From Chthonomonadales bacterium (lineage in GTDB: Bacteria > Armatimonadota > Chthonomonadetes > Chthonomonadales > CAJBBX01): a stretch of DNA of 38,219 bases. Position 1 is the first letter of the stretch. Each line of letters opens with the position of its first letter. The notes under the pieces were generated by a model. It had not been told where the DNA came from. It saw nothing but the letters and a program-made list of their open reading frames with translations, and did not search any database. The stretch covers positions 1 through 38,219 of the forward strand of contig DAIDHP010000007.1 of the NCBI GenBank assembly GCA_027459625.1, written 5' to 3'. Both the position numbers and the translations under genes were made by a program. Positions 24,052-32,207 of this stretch are shown piece after piece.

Positions 24052-24978
24052 ATGAATGTGGCGGAAGATATCACGAAATTAATCGGAAACACCCCTTTGG
24101 TGAAATTGAACCGAGTGACGGATGGCGCGGGAGCCACCATCCTGGCGAAGCTTGAATACTTCAATCCATTGGGAAGCGTTAAGGACCGCATCGCACTTGC
24201 GATGATCGAGGCGGCGGAGAGGGAGAACCGCATCGGACCGGACACCCTCATCCTTGAGCCCACGAGCGGAAATACGGGGATAGGATTGGCGTTCGTATGC
24301 GCCGCCAGAGGGTACAAATGCGTCATTACCATGCCGGACACGATGTCGGTGGAACGCCGCGCCATGCTAAAGGCGTTGGGCGCGGAATTGGTTCTCACTC
24401 CCGGTGCGGAGGGAATGCCCGGAGCGATAAGGAAGGCGGATGAGATGGCGGCGCAGGATAGTCGCTACTTCATACCGCAGCAGTTTGAAAATCCAGCCAA
24501 CCCCGAAGTTCACCGCAGAACAACAGCGGAGGAGATTTGGCGTGATACGGACGGCGGTGTGGATATTCTTGTGTCCGGGGTGGGTACTGGCGGCACCCTG
24601 ACAGGAGTGGCGGAGTATATCAAGGAGAGAAAACCTGAATTCAAGGCTGTGGCTGTCGAGCCTGCGGCGTCCGCGGTTCTATCCGGAAAACCCAAGGGCC
24701 CTCATCGCATTCAAGGGTTGGGTGCCGGATTCATTCCGAAAATCCTTGACGTGTCGCTAATTGATGAGATAGTGACCGTCGAGGAGGCTGACGCAATGGA
24801 TACCGCCAGAAGGATGGCGAAGGAGGAGGGGGTCTTTGCGGGGATATCCTCAGGTGCGGCGGTGTGGGCCGCGATACAGGTCGGGAAACGGGAAGAGAAC
24901 AGGGGCAAGACTATCGTGGTGATACTGCCATCCACAGGGGAAAGATATCTTAGCACGCCTCTTTACGCCCAGGATTGA
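24052..24978 (+). CDS. cysK: Cysteine synthase (O-acetylserine sulfhydrylase)
   Basis: 308-aa cytosolic PLP enzyme that makes cysteine from O-acetylserine and sulfide. [16 protein letters not shown] opens the fold, and [12 protein letters not shown] contains Lys44, the Schiff-base lysine. [13 protein letters not shown] binds substrate carboxylate. [19 protein letters not shown] holds the PLP phosphate, and [11 protein letters not shown] is the closing family block. The ATG at 24052 is chosen because GGAGGA precedes it by 5 bases; an upstream TTG would add six poorly conserved residues. It follows the CymR-like regulator, separated by a terminator. In Firmicutes CysK also acts as the signalling partner of CymR; whether the same complex forms here is inference. 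CysK-type rather than CBS-type by length and absence of a C-terminal regulatory domain. Confidence 0.96.
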   Translation: MNVAEDITKLIGNTPLVKLNRVTDGAGATILAKLEYFNPLGSVKDRIALAMIEAAERENRIGPDTLILEPTSGNTGIGLAFVCAARGYKCVITMPDTMSVERRAMLKALGAELVLTPGAEGMPGAIRKADEMAAQDSRYFIPQQFENPANPEVHRRTTAEEIWRDTDGGVDILVSGVGTGGTLTGVAEYIKERKPEFKAVAVEPAASAVLSGKPKGPHRIQGLGAGFIPKILDVSLIDEIVTVEEADAMDTARRMAKEEGVFAGISSGAAVWAAIQVGKREENRGKTIVVILPSTGERYLSTPLYAQD

Positions 24979-25001
24979 TATTCTCTTCCATGAGGGTGTG
25001 T

Positions 25002-25027
25002 CCTAGGGGCAAGGGATCGCCCCTAGG
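25002..25027. repeat. Perfect 9-bp inverted repeat after cysK
   Basis: CCTAGGGGC and GCCCCTAGG pair perfectly around an 8-base loop, 24 bases after the cysK stop. No T-tract follows on either strand, so it is a 3'-end stabilising hairpin, a Rho-assisted site or a remnant terminator, not a standard intrinsic terminator. Confidence 0.55.
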
Positions 25028-25190
25028 CATTCCTATGAGAAGGATGCCACACAATGGATATGGTGATTTCATTCGGTGTTTGCCTTCTTGAAAATGTTCC
25101 ACCGCACTCTCCTTCTTACGTCTCAAACCTGAAAGTGCAAAGCTGAGGTTAATTGACGTGTATGATGGGGCTTACTTAGATGCCATCGCC

Positions 25191-25865
25191 TCATTTGAAG
25201 GCGGTGAAACTCCATGTCAATACCGCATAACCGTACAAATCATGAGAGGAATCGTTGGAAATATAAACAGCAGGGTTAAAAGAGAGATTCGGGGTTAAAT
25301 TGTATGTGAATCCCACCGTTGAAAAATTCTCCTCTCCGCTTTGGAAATCTGCTTGAAGCATTAAATTGTCCATAGTTTGATACCCCAAACCAACGATCGC
25401 CTCCTCACGATTATTTGCATGGATATAGCCAATCATGCTGTGAATTCGCCCCTTGTAGTATCCCGCCTCGATATAAGGCTGGGCGTAGGCACCCCTGCGA
25501 GACCAGTTGTTTAATCCCACCGATAACAACCATGGTTGCTTCACGCACAAACCGTATTCCGCATTCAGGATTTGGTCACCGGGTGACAATCCAAGAAAAA
25601 GAGCCATTTCGAAACGCTGGGTAAATCCAGCCTCTATCTGGGTCTCAATGCTATTGCCAATTACCGGATTCTGGACTTGAAGGCTGATGGAAATTTGTCC
25701 CATGGGCTGGATATCCGGTGTGACGATTTGGTTTAAGCCCTTAGTGGTCGCCAAGGATGGAACGCTAAGTACCAACAGCAAGAGCGTTGCGAGAACGGGT
25801 CGGAGGGCGAAGGAATAAGAATCGGAAGAGAGGGCTGACGGACGGCTAAAATTCCCACGACGCAT
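25191..25865 (-). CDS. Exported beta-rich protein, possible outer-membrane barrel
   Basis: 224 aa from the ATG at 25865, which has GGGGGAA about 5 bases upstream. An alternative ATG at 25898 with a perfect AGGAGG 10 bases upstream would add 11 residues and lies inside a hairpin. The N-terminus has a long polar lead then VLATLLLLVLSVPSLATT, a signal peptide. The mature part alternates hydrophobic and polar residues (ISISLQVQNPVIGNSIETQIEAG, LMLQADFQSGEENFSTVGFTYNLT) and ends with an aromatic strand, YAVLTWSFTAFK, all typical of small outer-membrane beta-barrels. No family was recognised. It lies downstream of ftsZ on the same strand, 78 bases away, and is convergent with cysK. Confidence is high that it is a gene and moderate for the barrel. 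Confidence 0.7.
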   Translation of the reverse strand: MRRGNFSRPSALSSDSYSFALRPVLATLLLLVLSVPSLATTKGLNQIVTPDIQPMGQISISLQVQNPVIGNSIETQIEAGFTQRFEMALFLGLSPGDQILNAEYGLCVKQPWLLSVGLNNWSRRGAYAQPYIEAGYYKGRIHSMIGYIHANNREEAIVGLGYQTMDNLMLQADFQSGEENFSTVGFTYNLTPNLSFNPAVYISNDSSHDLYGYAVLTWSFTAFK

Positions 25866-25881
25866 ATGTTTCCCCCTGGCG

Positions 25882-25914
25882 CAAAAGAGGAGGAACATAT
25901 CTCACGTTCCTCCT
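25882..25914 (-). terminator. Hairpin after ftsZ: terminator or ribosome-site-sequestering stem
   Basis: On the minus strand AGGAGGAAC pairs perfectly with GTTCCTCCT over 9 bp around a 9-base loop, followed by CTTTTG. It begins 30 bases after the ftsZ stop. The 5' arm contains a consensus AGGAGG for the alternative ATG at 25898, and the 3' arm covers the codons just after it. Confidence 0.55.
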
Positions 25915-25943
25915 GTTGCAATATGCTGATGATGATATAACCC

Positions 25944-27143
25944 CTACAGACGCGGCGGTCTTCGGATGAAGGTTGGTATGGAGATATCATCCGGATCGGT
26001 GGTCTGTACCTTTTTCTCCTGTTCCCCGTTGTCGGTCTGACGACTAAGGAAAGGATAGGGGTTGGTGGTGGGAGTTTTAACCACGGGGTTTGTCGGCGTT
26101 GTTCTGGACACATCCACCATGGGGCGTTGAGGTCTAACCTGTTGAACGGCAGTTGGCGCAACCGATTGATTGCCCATTCGATTGGCGAATCCCGTAGCCA
26201 GCACTGTGACGCGAACCTGACCTTTCATGGAAGGATCGCACACCCATCCGAAGATGATGTTGGCGTCCTTGCTGTCGCAAAGTCGATGGATCAGGCTGGA
26301 CGCCTCCGTAGCCTCCGCCAATGTCAGGTCTTCACCGGATGTTAGATTGATCAACACGCGAAGCGCGCCTTCAATGGATGTTTCCAACAGGGGACTGGAA
26401 ATCGCATTCTGAGCCGCATCCACCGCTCTGTGTTCTCCATCCGCCACACCAATCCCCATTAAAGCGGAGCCAGCGTTCGCCATGGTGGCGCGAACATCGG
26501 CGAAATCCACATTCACTTCGCCCTTGATGTTAATTATGTCGGATACGCCTTGCACCCCTTGGCGCAGCACATCGTCAGCCATCTTAAAGGCGTCCACAAG
26601 CGTCATGCGTTTATCGCCCGTATTGAGTAATTTGTCGTTCGGCACAAGGATGACCGTGTCAACTTTGGATTTTAGGGCGTCCACCCCCTCTTCTGCGAGT
26701 TTCATGCGTCGCGGGCCTTCGAAACTGAACGGTTTGGTGACAACGGCAACCGTCAACGCGCCTAAGTCTCGGGCTATCTCCGCAATGATGGGGGCGGCGC
26801 CGGTTCCCGTGCCTCCGCCCATGCCTGCGGTGATGAAAACCATATCCGCGCCTTCGAGGACCTTTTTTATCTCACTCTTGCTTTCCTCGGCGGCGCTTCT
26901 ACCGATTTCCGGATTGCCCCCAGCTCCCAGCCCTCGGGTGAGATTTTCACCGAGCTGCATTTTATTAGGCGCCAAGGAGACGTTCAAAGCTTGACGATCG
27001 GTGTTCATGGCGATAAATTCCACTCCGCTCAAACCCGATTCAATCATTCGGTTTACGGCGTTGGTGCCTCCGCCTCCCGCTCCAATGACTTTGATGACTG
27101 CGCCATAACCATCGTCATTGCGATTGTAGTTTATTCCTGCCAT
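25944..27143 (-). CDS. ftsZ: Cell division GTPase FtsZ
   Basis: 399-aa tubulin homologue that polymerises into the division ring. [17 protein letters not shown] opens the nucleotide fold, GGGTGTG (109-115) is the tubulin signature loop, and NVDFADV (211-217) is the T7 loop whose two Asp residues complete the GTPase site of the neighbouring subunit. After the globular part (to about 318) comes a short Pro/Thr/Gln linker and the conserved tail [14 protein letters not shown], which binds FtsA and other partners. AAGGGGG lies about 8 bases before the ATG. A promoter sits in the 221-bp gap after ftsA, so ftsZ can be expressed apart from the rest of the cluster. Confidence 0.98.
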   Translation of the reverse strand: MAGINYNRNDDGYGAVIKVIGAGGGGTNAVNRMIESGLSGVEFIAMNTDRQALNVSLAPNKMQLGENLTRGLGAGGNPEIGRSAAEESKSEIKKVLEGADMVFITAGMGGGTGTGAAPIIAEIARDLGALTVAVVTKPFSFEGPRRMKLAEEGVDALKSKVDTVILVPNDKLLNTGDKRMTLVDAFKMADDVLRQGVQGVSDIINIKGEVNVDFADVRATMANAGSALMGIGVADGEHRAVDAAQNAISSPLLETSIEGALRVLINLTSGEDLTLAEATEASSLIHRLCDSKDANIIFGWVCDPSMKGQVRVTVLATGFANRMGNQSVAPTAVQQVRPQRPMVDVSRTTPTNPVVKTPTTNPYPFLSRQTDNGEQEKKVQTTDPDDISIPTFIRRPPRL

Positions 27144-27190
27144 GGATTAAGCCCCCTTAAGATGAATGCGAAAATCATATGAATATCCGA

Positions 27191-27220
27191 GTAATAGCAC
27201 AATGCGGCAAGTGAGGTCAA
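27191..27220 (-). promoter_or_regulatory. Probable ftsZ promoter
   Basis: On the minus strand TTGACC (27220-27215, 5 of 6), an 18-bp spacer and TATTAC (27196-27191, 4 of 6), about 45 bases before the ftsZ ATG. It lies in the 221-bp ftsA-ftsZ gap, the largest non-coding gap within the cluster. Confidence 0.5.
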
Positions 27221-27364
27221 GACCGCTCATTTTGCACTTGGTGAATTACATGAAAATATTTTTTGCGATTAACAACGTCCGATTGTATGATTGCTCGCGG
27301 GAAAATCCCCCCAACACCTCGGAACCAGGAAGTGTACGAGCCGCGATCATTTCGAACGTATAAA

Positions 27365-28603
27365 TTAGCCAAACCCGAGTCGAGATAAAATGCCTGAAAT
27401 GAATTTACTGATGGAATCAAACAATCCGCGAGAGTGTCTCGATGGCTGTTCCTGCGTTTTTTGTTTGATACCATATTGTACCAGACCCACCGCCGTTGCA
27501 TATATAGGGCTGTTTACAAAATCCACCAAACCGGAAACATGTTCCGGCTTCCCTTGCCGCGCCCTCATTCCTATAACTCGCATGGCGCACTCCAAAGTCC
27601 CAGGCATGAGCGATCCGCCTCCGCTTAAAATGATTCCCCCGGGAAGTTTTCCCTTCGTTCCGGATTTTTCTATCTCCTTCAGTGCCATCTCGAACAGCTC
27701 CTCCATCCTCGGTTCGATGATAACACAGAGCGTTTTGCGGGGCAACTGCCTTGGTGCGCCCTTGCCAATCTGCAATACGGGCACGGTCTCGTCATCCAAA
27801 ATGAATTGCGAGGTGATGCAGCCGTATTTAAGTTTTATTTTTTCAGCCTCATCTTCGTTTACTTGCAGGCCGTAAGCCATGTCGTAAGTCACGTGTTGTC
27901 CGGCGATAGGTATGACTGCGGAATAGTAGATTTCTCCTTGTACGAAAATCGCCATGTCACTCGTTCCGCCGCCAATATCGAGGATGCAGACGCCAAGGTT
28001 TTTTTCTCCGGAAAGAAGAACGGATTCCGCAGTGGCGAGGGGTTGCAGTATCATCTCATCAATATACAGCCCCGCTTTCTGAATGCACTTACCGATATTG
28101 TCGATAAAGGTTCGCGAAGCGGTAATGATATGGGTCTCCACTTCAAGGCGGGAGCCGGACATGCCTAAAGGATGCTTGATCCCGCTTTGTCCGTCGATGG
28201 AGAACGATCGCGGAATGGCGCTCAGGATCATTTGATCCGGAGGGATCACGATAAGGCGTGAAGCATCCGTGACCCGTTCCACATCCTCCTCCGTGATCTC
28301 TCGGCTAGGATGGGTGATGGCGATGACCCCTCGGGAATTCACCGAGGAGATATGCTTGCCAGTAACTCCCGCATAAACAGAGGTGATCTCTTTGCCGGAT
28401 TGTTGCGACGCCAGGGATACGGCTGTGCGGATGGCTTCGACGGTGGAGTCGATATCCACCACCACGCCGGAAATAATGCCATGGGAAACGCATGTACCCA
28501 TTCCGATAATGCGGACATCGTTATTGTCACCGACTTCAGCGGCTACGCAACAGATTTTCGTGGTGCCGATATCCAGACCGGCAATCACATCGTTTTGATT
28601 CAC
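27365..28603 (-). CDS. ftsA: Cell division protein FtsA
   Basis: 412-aa actin-like ATPase that tethers FtsZ to the membrane. The GTG at 28603 is preferred (GGGAGA just upstream, product starting NQNDVIAGLDIGTTK); an ATG eight codons earlier lacks a ribosome site. Motifs: IAGLDIGTTKICC (phosphate 1), a 1C subdomain at GKHISSVNSRGVIAI, ICILDIGGG-type loop at VCILDIGGGTSDMAIF (phosphate 2) and GGIILSGGGSLMPG (adenosine). The C-terminus GLFDSISKFISGILSRLGFG is an amphipathic helix, the usual membrane anchor. It follows sbp by 53 bases and precedes ftsZ. Confidence 0.97.
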   Translation of the reverse strand: MNQNDVIAGLDIGTTKICCVAAEVGDNNDVRIIGMGTCVSHGIISGVVVDIDSTVEAIRTAVSLASQQSGKEITSVYAGVTGKHISSVNSRGVIAITHPSREITEEDVERVTDASRLIVIPPDQMILSAIPRSFSIDGQSGIKHPLGMSGSRLEVETHIITASRTFIDNIGKCIQKAGLYIDEMILQPLATAESVLLSGEKNLGVCILDIGGGTSDMAIFVQGEIYYSAVIPIAGQHVTYDMAYGLQVNEDEAEKIKLKYGCITSQFILDDETVPVLQIGKGAPRQLPRKTLCVIIEPRMEELFEMALKEIEKSGTKGKLPGGIILSGGGSLMPGTLECAMRVIGMRARQGKPEHVSGLVDFVNSPIYATAVGLVQYGIKQKTQEQPSRHSRGLFDSISKFISGILSRLGFG

Positions 28604-28656
28604 AATTATCTCCCGAACGATATGCATGAAGCGGGATATTCATTACCCCGTTCAGC

Positions 28657-29049
28657 TTATGAGTTGGATGCTTGCGTGTCTTTCTTTTTTCTGAGTGCGT
28701 ATTTCGTAAGGTAGTATCGTCGGATCAAGGATAAGTTCAGGAAGACCCTTGTTCCCAGAGCCACAACGGCGGCGAGGAATAGATCCACTCCGATTTTATC
28801 GCCTAACCATGCCAATCCAGCCGCTAGCAGGGTGTTCAGTACGAAGCCGCTGACAAAAATATCATCCTGAAAACGCCCTTCGATACCCGCTCGTATGCCG
28901 CCCAGGATCGTATCTAATCCAGCCAAGGTCGCCAGTGACAGGTAAGTGGCGTAGGTGTTGGCTACTTCCCAGGGTATATTCAAATGCGAAAAAAGGATCA
29001 TGCCGAATATGAATCCGGCGATCGTTCCAATAACAGGCAGAAGCGTCAT
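28657..29049 (-). CDS. sbp: Small basic protein Sbp (DUF1290)
   Basis: 130-aa membrane protein of the DUF1290 family, named sbp in Bacillus, where it also sits next to ftsA. Three or four hydrophobic segments are visible: LLPVIGTIAGFIFGMIL, TYLSLATLAGLDTILGGIRAG, FVSGFVLNTLLAAGLAWLG and LFLAAVVALGTRVFLNL. The block LAGLDTILGGIRAGIEGRFQ is diagnostic. The C-terminus is very basic (RRYYLTKYALRKKKD). Its ATG overlaps the DUF881 stop by four bases, so translation is coupled. The role is unknown, but strict conservation beside ftsA suggests a link to envelope or division. Confidence 0.92.
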   Translation of the reverse strand: MTLLPVIGTIAGFIFGMILFSHLNIPWEVANTYATYLSLATLAGLDTILGGIRAGIEGRFQDDIFVSGFVLNTLLAAGLAWLGDKIGVDLFLAAVVALGTRVFLNLSLIRRYYLTKYALRKKKDTQASNS

Positions 29050-29825
29050 GAATTGTCATTGCCCTTTCCGGTGGTGCTTTGGTCTATGACGGGTTTGGCG
29101 TAACGCGTCTGCGTATTTCCCGCATAACCGGGGATAAGAATGTCCGGCTTCTCATCAAGCTTGTACATATCCGGATCACATCTGCGAAGACCGTCCAAAA
29201 CGCCTAGGGGAAGATTAAGTCCTCCGGCAAGTGTGTTCGGATCTCCTATCGCTTTCACCTCGAAAGGGGGTACGATGGGGATGCCGTTCACTTGGATTGT
29301 AGGTCCGACGCATCGGATGGCGGTTCGCGCAATGAGGCGCTGGTTGTTGATTGAAATCGCCTCCGCCCCCGAAGCCCCGAGTTCATTTACGACTTGTTGT
29401 AAATCCACATCATGAATTATATATTTATCCGCATCAAAAAGGCGATTCGACGGCGGAGTTTTTTTGCTGTCCTGCAAATACAATATTATTCCAGGACCGT
29501 GCACGGGGGTAAGTCCCGCAAGAATATCCACCTTTTGCAGCTCCTCGTCCAGCGTCTTCGCCTGATTATTACCGCTCGCGATCGAGGTGAGGAGATCATT
29601 TTTCTTTTTTGTCAGTTCAGCGATCTGGTCCTGTAATTTTTTGAATTCGATGAGCTGGGACGCCGTGGGTGGCGGCACGCCGACACGAACCGCAGCGATG
29701 CCCGAGCGATTGATGCTACTTACCGTCTGGATGGAACCAGCCAGCAGAGTCCCCAATATAAAGCAGAGACCCGTCACCTGCCACACCCATGGCTGATGAC
29801 GGAAGCCGGTGGTGAAGATGTTCAT
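29046..29825 (-). CDS. DUF881-family protein (YlxW/YlxX-like)
   Basis: 259-aa membrane-anchored protein. One N-terminal membrane segment (VWQVTGLCFILGTLLAGSI) is followed by a coiled coil about residues 58-97 (FKKLQDQIAELTKKKNDLL). The DUF881 domain then starts at GLTPVHGPGIILYLQDS and continues through IIHDVDLQQVVNELGASGAEAISINNQRL and VNGIPIVPPFEVKAIGD. In Firmicutes and Actinobacteria such genes lie between divIB and sbp, as here. The domain faces outside the cell; its function is unknown. The ribosome site is weak and the ftsQ stop is only 11 bases upstream. A disordered tail of about 25 residues ends the protein. Confidence 0.93.
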   Translation of the reverse strand: MNIFTTGFRHQPWVWQVTGLCFILGTLLAGSIQTVSSINRSGIAAVRVGVPPPTASQLIEFKKLQDQIAELTKKKNDLLTSIASGNNQAKTLDEELQKVDILAGLTPVHGPGIILYLQDSKKTPPSNRLFDADKYIIHDVDLQQVVNELGASGAEAISINNQRLIARTAIRCVGPTIQVNGIPIVPPFEVKAIGDPNTLAGGLNLPLGVLDGLRRCDPDMYKLDEKPDILIPGYAGNTQTRYAKPVIDQSTTGKGNDNS

Positions 29826-29836
29826 TTTGCAGTAAA

Positions 29837-30760
29837 TTAACCTCTTGTTCGAGTTGCCGGAAGGTAATTGCCATTACGCTTCCCCATTGACGATTGAGTT
29901 GGGATTGCGGGAGTGGTGGACATACCGGTTTTTTTTGAATTGCTCGTTCCTCTCGGAGTGCAGGCGAGTGCGTCATTGCAGATCAGATTAATGGACTGCA
30001 AGCGCTTGGCGATATTCCGATTCAACTGATAAATACGCTCCAAGGTGGCGACTTTAGAAATGAGCTGATCCGCCGGCCCCAACTTTATTAAAATATGGTC
30101 CTGCATATTTAAGCATATATCCCCGTTTTGGTCAACCTCGATTTTTGAGATTCCGGGATTTCCCTCAGGCTTATATTGATTCAGGATCAATATTCCACCC
30201 ATCACTCCAGGGTCATTCACCGGTTGTCCGATTGTTACGGGGGTTGAGTTGGTCAGTTGTATACAGGGCAGATTTGCGTGGGCGAGCGGTCTTATTACGT
30301 CTCCGGCTCCGTCAAGCTCCCATTTTCCGTCAGGGCAAATCAGCGCAGCCACGGGGACGCGGGGGATGATATGCAATATCAATGTTCCCGGGGGGAGTTT
30401 ATGGATATTCACTGCTTGAATAAAAGGCAGACTGCATAATTCATTTTGAATACGGGCGGATTTCATCAGGAAGAGATTCGTTTTTGCGGATATGGATGTC
30501 ATCTGAACAATCTTGTTCGCTTCCGTGGAGGTAAGTTCGGACAGTCCCGTTATTTTTTCCCGTCTTATATAGAAGAAAGGCGACTTGAATATGAAAAGTG
30601 TCAGAGCGAATGCGAAAGCTATGTAGAGAATCTCCAGAATAATCCTTCTCGCTTTCACTGCACGATATTGAGTCCGTTTCCCCGCGCTACCGACCTGAGA
30701 GGAATAGGTATCTTGTGCAGGACGCTTGTTTGATTGCTGGTATCCGAATTGCGAAGGCAT
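29837..30760 (-). CDS. ftsQ: Cell division protein FtsQ/DivIB
   Basis: 307-aa bitopic divisome protein. A basic cytoplasmic stretch of about 45 residues (rich in Arg and Lys) is followed by one membrane segment, IILEILYIAFAFALTLFIF. A POTRA domain comes next: FFYIRREKITGLSELTSTEANKIV through FIQAVNIHKLPPGTLILHIIPRVPVA. The beta domain follows (NPGISKIEVDQNGDICLNMQDHILIKLG). The C-terminal about 40 residues are polar and Ser/Thr/Pro-rich, longer than usual and probably disordered. The ATG at 30760 lies 10 bases after murC, with GAGGAG inside the murC end; an upstream in-frame start would lie within murC. FtsQ links FtsL/FtsB and the cell wall synthases to the ring. Confidence 0.9.
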   Translation of the reverse strand: MPSQFGYQQSNKRPAQDTYSSQVGSAGKRTQYRAVKARRIILEILYIAFAFALTLFIFKSPFFYIRREKITGLSELTSTEANKIVQMTSISAKTNLFLMKSARIQNELCSLPFIQAVNIHKLPPGTLILHIIPRVPVAALICPDGKWELDGAGDVIRPLAHANLPCIQLTNSTPVTIGQPVNDPGVMGGILILNQYKPEGNPGISKIEVDQNGDICLNMQDHILIKLGPADQLISKVATLERIYQLNRNIAKRLQSINLICNDALACTPRGTSNSKKTGMSTTPAIPTQSSMGKRNGNYLPATRTRG

Positions 30761-30770
30761 GATCGTCGTG

Positions 30771-32195
30771 TCACTCCTCTCCAAGCATACGATACAATGA
30801 TTTGCCCACTTCATCGATATCGCCCGCACCAACCGTCATCACGACATCGCCCTCGTGTAAAATAGGCGTCAGTTCTTTTGAGATTTGCCTTTTATCCTCC
30901 ACAAAGAGCAGCATTTTCGTTTTGGTCAGATTGGACACTCGCCGCATCATCTCCTCCATGGTGACGCCTGGAATCGGCTTCTCTCTCGCGGGATAGATAT
31001 CGGTGAGTATGATGGCGTCAAAATCGGCAAGTGATTCCGCAAACTCCTGCATGAAATCCCTAGTGCGACTGTAAAGATGAGGTTGAAAGACGATGATGAT
31101 CCGTCTGTTTGGCCACACACGGCGTGCAGTCTTGAGAGTTGCGGTGATTTCCCTTGGGTGATGCGCATAATCATCCACGATGGTGATGCCTTTCGCTTCG
31201 CCTATGATTTCGAAACGTCTTGCCGTCCCCCTATATTTTTCGAGTCCCTTGACAATATCCGGAATGGATAATCCCGCTTCAAGAGCCACCGCGGAGGAGG
31301 CGAGAGCGTTCAAAATATTGTGCTCCCCTGGAACTGAAAGCTTGACAATGCACAGGGGATCGGAATCGTCCCGGCAAAGCTGAAAATTCGCCGTTCCTTC
31401 CGACCAACTTATGTTGCAAGCATGGAAATGATTTGGAGACGAGGAGGGCTGAATCCCGTAGCTGATACGCTTCGCGGCGTGATGTTTCTCTTTGAGCGCT
31501 TCCATCAGCCGCGACGCACCGGCGTCATCCGCGCACCAGATCAGAGATCCTTTGGAATTGGTTTGAGAGACGAATTGCAGGAAGCTATTGAAGAGATTCT
31601 CTTCGGTTAAGTAATAATCGAGGTGATCCACATCCAGGTTGGTTAGAACCGTGATATCCGGGTGCAGGGACAGGAATGAGCCATAGGCTTCGCACGCCTC
31701 GGTTAGGAACACATCGCCGTTCCCGATTAGCGCGTTTCCGCCAAGGGAGGATATCTCTCCTCCGACTAGTGCGGTTGGATCCTTGCCCGCCTCCTTCAGG
31801 AGAGTGGCGATCATGGCTGTCGTGGTGGTTTTTCCGTGGGCGCCCGTCACCGCGATGCGTGGTCCAGGGTACAAATCCATTATATGCCCAAGGAATTCGG
31901 CTCGTGACATCACCGGCAGCGCCATGCGGCGAGCGGCTTGCAATTCAGGGTTGTCCTCATGGATCGCTGCAGTGATAACGACCAGATCAGGAACGGCTTG
32001 CTGGATATTCGCTGCGGACTGCTTGGAGTGGATCTTAGCGCCGAGAGTGATCAAACGATGCACTGCGGGATTATCGTTTGGGTCCGATCCCGTCACGCGA
32101 AACCCCTTTTCCACGGCGATGCGCGCCAAACCACTCATCCCAATGCCGCCGATTCCAATAAAATGGATATGATGTATTTCGGATAGATTCAACAT
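30771..32195 (-). CDS. murC: UDP-N-acetylmuramate--L-alanine ligase
   Basis: 474-aa cytosolic ligase that adds L-Ala to UDP-MurNAc in peptidoglycan precursor synthesis. FIGIGGIGMSGLA (12-24) is the UDP-binding Rossmann loop, VTGAHGKTTTT (116-126) the ATP loop, and TEACEAYGSFL plus LTNLDVDHLDYY the metal site. NILNALASSAVALEAG and VDDYAHHPREI are central and C-terminal Mur ligase blocks; the last motif is specific to MurC. It lies 12 bases after murG and 10 before ftsQ. No murB is fused or adjacent, unlike many dcw clusters. Confidence 0.97.
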   Translation of the reverse strand: MLNLSEIHHIHFIGIGGIGMSGLARIAVEKGFRVTGSDPNDNPAVHRLITLGAKIHSKQSAANIQQAVPDLVVITAAIHEDNPELQAARRMALPVMSRAEFLGHIMDLYPGPRIAVTGAHGKTTTTAMIATLLKEAGKDPTALVGGEISSLGGNALIGNGDVFLTEACEAYGSFLSLHPDITVLTNLDVDHLDYYLTEENLFNSFLQFVSQTNSKGSLIWCADDAGASRLMEALKEKHHAAKRISYGIQPSSSPNHFHACNISWSEGTANFQLCRDDSDPLCIVKLSVPGEHNILNALASSAVALEAGLSIPDIVKGLEKYRGTARRFEIIGEAKGITIVDDYAHHPREITATLKTARRVWPNRRIIIVFQPHLYSRTRDFMQEFAESLADFDAIILTDIYPAREKPIPGVTMEEMMRRVSNLTKTKMLLFVEDKRQISKELTPILHEGDVVMTVGAGDIDEVGKSLYRMLGEE

Positions 32196-32207
32196 GATCT
32201 CTCTTGC

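Noticed and set aside
27144-27364. Possible small gene in the ftsA-ftsZ gap
   Set aside because: No frame with a start signal and recognisable product; the gap is better explained by an ftsZ promoter.
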